Both the position numbers and the translations under genes were made by a program. Source: Desertibacillus haloalkaliphilus (GTDB taxonomy: Bacteria > Bacillota > Bacilli > Bacillales > KJ1-10-99). Taken from it: a stretch of 54,795 nt of DNA. Numbering within the stretch: the stretch's first letter is position 1; each line of letters starts with the position of its first letter. The notes beneath the pieces were generated by a model that was not told where the DNA came from, made no database searches, and saw nothing but the letters and a program-made list of their open reading frames with translations. Shown piece after piece: positions 52,799 through 54,795 of this stretch. The stretch is taken from positions 1-54,795 of the forward strand of contig NZ_JAHPIV010000020.1 in NCBI RefSeq assembly GCF_019039105.1, given 5' to 3'.

Positions 52799-54595
52799 CT
52801 ACCACATACCGTTCCCCATAAACGAGAACAGCTGATCCGCTTGTGCATTGGCACGTTGCATCGCTCGTTCCATCGCCGTAAATTGATTCCAATAACGCTC
52901 TTCGATTTGTTGTAAGCGTCGCTCGAAGTTGGAAATGCGGTCTTCTACTGAATTAATTTCACGTCCAATGGTAAACTGGTGATTGCCTCGACTATCATTC
53001 CCTGCTCGACTCTCTACGCTTCTAATTGTACTCGAAATGGTAGACCGTAAGCGACGTGCAATTCCTTTTTCACTATTTTCATTACCATTTGCCATGAACA
53101 GTTGATAGACCGAGTCAGGATCTTCTTCAAGAGCTGAACGTAATTTATTTTCATCAATTTCTAACATACCATTTTGACGGTAATCACTAGATGGGGAGAT
53201 ACCAATCTTCGATAAAAGGTTAAAATCTCCGTTGATCCCTTCACCACTCACCGTGTTGTAAACATCCATCCGAAACTGATTCAAGCCATTTCTTAACAGA
53301 GGATCGTTACGTAAAAGCCCACTTTGAGCCTTCTCTTCCCATAGCTCAACTTCGCGATCGGACATTGCACGTTTTTCTTCTTCAGATAACGGATGATAAT
53401 CCCGATGGCGTGGTTCACGGGTCTTTTCATTGATTGCAAGAATGAGCTCATTATATTGGTTTACAAACTCTGTGATCGAGTCGACCACTTTATCCGTTTC
53501 ATTCACTGCATTTAAGGTTACTGATCCATTTTCAAACGTATCCTTTAACGTAAATGTTACCCCATCAATTGTAAACGTATTAGATGAGCGTTCAGTTTCC
53601 AGCCCATTAATTGTAAACTTAGCATTTTGACCTTCATTTTCATTGACTTCATCAAAATTTAGAACATCTCTGAAGAAGTTATTTTCACCAACAAATTCAA
53701 TACTAGCACCTACGCCGGCTTCTGTACGATTTAAAACGACTTTATCATTATGTTCGTCATAAAAAGCACTTACATCAGCAGAAGAGTTATTAATACGATT
53801 TAACATCTGATTTAACGATTGTGTCCCATCAAATGTAAAGTCTACAACCTCGCCCTCAAAGTCAGTGATTCCTAATTCAAGATAATTATAGTCATAATTT
53901 GCTTCGATGGTACTTCCCTTCTCTAATGGATCGCCACCAAAAATAAGTTCTCCAGTGTCAATGTTGACAAAAACCTCATTATCGCCAATATTTTCCCGAT
54001 CATAGGTTATGTTGTAATTTGCTACCTCACCAGGCTCTCCATCTACACCCGGTTTTGTCACAGAAATAACATCGTTTGTAGATAGTGTTGTAGAATCAAT
54101 CGCACCTTTTGATAAACGGAAAGTATTTCCATCCCTAGAAACATTAATTTCATCTTGTTGAGTATCTTGTTGCCAAGTGATCTGATTTTGAAACTTATCT
54201 CTTTGACTCCATATACTTTTCGACGGATCAATTTTATTATTTTCGTCAGCAGAAATTGCTGCCTCACTTATGTTCGATGCACTTGTGGCCAAACGATCTA
54301 CACTAGTAATCGTATAAGATGTACCTCCCGCTGAAGCAGTCGCTGTAGCTGATACTTTAGAAGTATCTGAGCTCATAACTGTCTTTGGCATAAATGTACT
54401 TCTCATAAACATGTTATTAAAAATAAAATCATCAAATTTCTTCAACAATCGATTCATTTCTCGATAGTCATCACGTTTCCACTCTAACGTTTGACGTTGT
54501 TGTGTTAATTTATCTAATGGCATCCGCTCTGCGCGCATTAAATCATCAATGATTTGCTGCGTATCCATTCCTGTCGCAAGCCCTCCAATTCTCAT
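52799..54595 (-). CDS. fliD: Flagellar filament cap protein FliD
   Basis: 598 residues. The N-terminal block MRIGGLATGMDTQQIIDDLM and helical first 60 residues, and the C-terminal coiled region (NFERRLQQIEERYWNQFTAMERAM ... LFSFMGNGMW), are the conserved D0/D1 parts of FliD (HAP2); the middle is variable. The cap sits at the filament tip and places flagellin. It is the first gene of fliD-fliS-fliT. Upstream is IS-disrupted sequence. Confidence 0.95.
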   Translation of the reverse strand: MRIGGLATGMDTQQIIDDLMRAERMPLDKLTQQRQTLEWKRDDYREMNRLLKKFDDFIFNNMFMRSTFMPKTVMSSDTSKVSATATASAGGTSYTITSVDRLATSASNISEAAISADENNKIDPSKSIWSQRDKFQNQITWQQDTQQDEINVSRDGNTFRLSKGAIDSTTLSTNDVISVTKPGVDGEPGEVANYNITYDRENIGDNEVFVNIDTGELIFGGDPLEKGSTIEANYDYNYLELGITDFEGEVVDFTFDGTQSLNQMLNRINNSSADVSAFYDEHNDKVVLNRTEAGVGASIEFVGENNFFRDVLNFDEVNENEGQNAKFTINGLETERSSNTFTIDGVTFTLKDTFENGSVTLNAVNETDKVVDSITEFVNQYNELILAINEKTREPRHRDYHPLSEEEKRAMSDREVELWEEKAQSGLLRNDPLLRNGLNQFRMDVYNTVSGEGINGDFNLLSKIGISPSSDYRQNGMLEIDENKLRSALEEDPDSVYQLFMANGNENSEKGIARRLRSTISSTIRSVESRAGNDSRGNHQFTIGREINSVEDRISNFERRLQQIEERYWNQFTAMERAMQRANAQADQLFSFMGNGMW

Positions 54596-54723
54596 GCCAC
54601 CCCACCTTACCTTTCCGATATACTGTTGTCAGATTAAATTTTGTATGTATTCTATATATCGGCAGGTGTGATCACTTTTTTAATAGAAAAATGAGGCTAG
54701 GACAAAAGGTTGTTTTTTCCTTT

Positions 54724-54795
54724 TGAACTGCCCCCTGTCAAGTAGACAGTGGAAATAATAAAAATGACCTAAGCGGCTTTAGCTCTATATTCTAT
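54724..54795 (+). mobile_element. Terminus of an insertion sequence (cut by window edge)
   Basis: 54724-54783 is the exact reverse complement of positions 1-60, so the element begins TGAACTGCCCCCTGTCAAGT and runs rightward out of the window. Just before it, GAGGCTAGGACAAAAGG ... CCTTT is the 5' arm and loop side of a TGGGAC-type hairpin that the insertion splits. It lies upstream of fliD, in the usual position of a flaG or hag gene. Confidence 0.7.

Noticed and set aside
1-54795. tRNA or rRNA genes
   Set aside because: I saw no cloverleaf with the conserved GGTTCGA-type arm or rRNA segments; the structured repeat has four arms but no tRNA motifs.

Overview
The window looks like chromosome from a spore-forming Bacillaceae bacterium. 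The order of core genes matches the Bacillus subtilis 3.5-3.6 Mb region: fliD-fliS-fliT, hpf, secA, prfB, yvjA, cccB, ftsE-ftsX, ctpB, minJ, then csbA-uvrB-uvrA, yvlB-C-D, hprK-lgt-yvoD-ppaX-yvoF. A GerAB-type germinant permease fits an endospore former. The very acidic exported protein at 14.4-15.4 kb hints at a salt- or alkali-tolerant species, which is only an inference. Nearly all core genes are on the minus strand.

Layout. 0.1-4.1 kb: the HPr kinase/phosphorylase operon with lgt and ppaX. 4.2-5.9 kb: no genes, but five tandem copies of a structured repeat. 5.9-13.0 kb: yvlDCB, uvrAB and csbA. 13.1-35.0 kb: an accessory block between csbA and minJ, rich in repeats. It holds a nitroreductase, an unknown exported protein, an orphan GerAB, NADH-nitrite reductase (nirBD) with an FNT-family nitrite channel, an HPP-family membrane protein behind an Fnr-type box, a methyltransferase, two SulP-transporter/universal-stress-protein sets, a CBS-domain protein, and a formate module (OFA-type transporter, molybdenum formate dehydrogenase, a DUF1641 protein, two small proteins and FdhD). 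35.1-44.5 kb: division and envelope genes (minJ, ctpB, an M23 endopeptidase, ftsX, ftsE), cytochrome c-551, yvjA, and prfB with its programmed +1 frameshift. 44.7-50.2 kb: secA, hpf behind a sigma-B-type promoter, a cold-shock gene and gabD. 51.0-54.6 kb: a gene of unknown function behind a cyclic-di-GMP-I riboswitch, then fliT, fliS and fliD.

The accessory block reads as anaerobic or redox metabolism. Nitrite is taken up and reduced to ammonium by NirBD. Formate is moved by the OFA transporter and oxidised by the dehydrogenase. Two good Fnr-type palindromes, in front of the HPP gene and one sulP gene, suggest oxygen control.

Three short repeat families fill intergenic DNA. (i) A structured element of about 145 nt, eight copies, with paired changes that preserve its stems. 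(ii) MITE-like elements of about 80-170 bp ending in TTATAAGAG-TCTGTTCAAAAAG. (iii) GTGCC(A/T)GGCAC palindromes that sit beside family (i) at two loci. Both window edges are the same 60-bp IS terminus in opposite orientation, so the window is probably an assembly contig bounded by two IS copies.

The most interesting items are the riboswitch-controlled unknown gene (51065-51512) and the structured repeat family.
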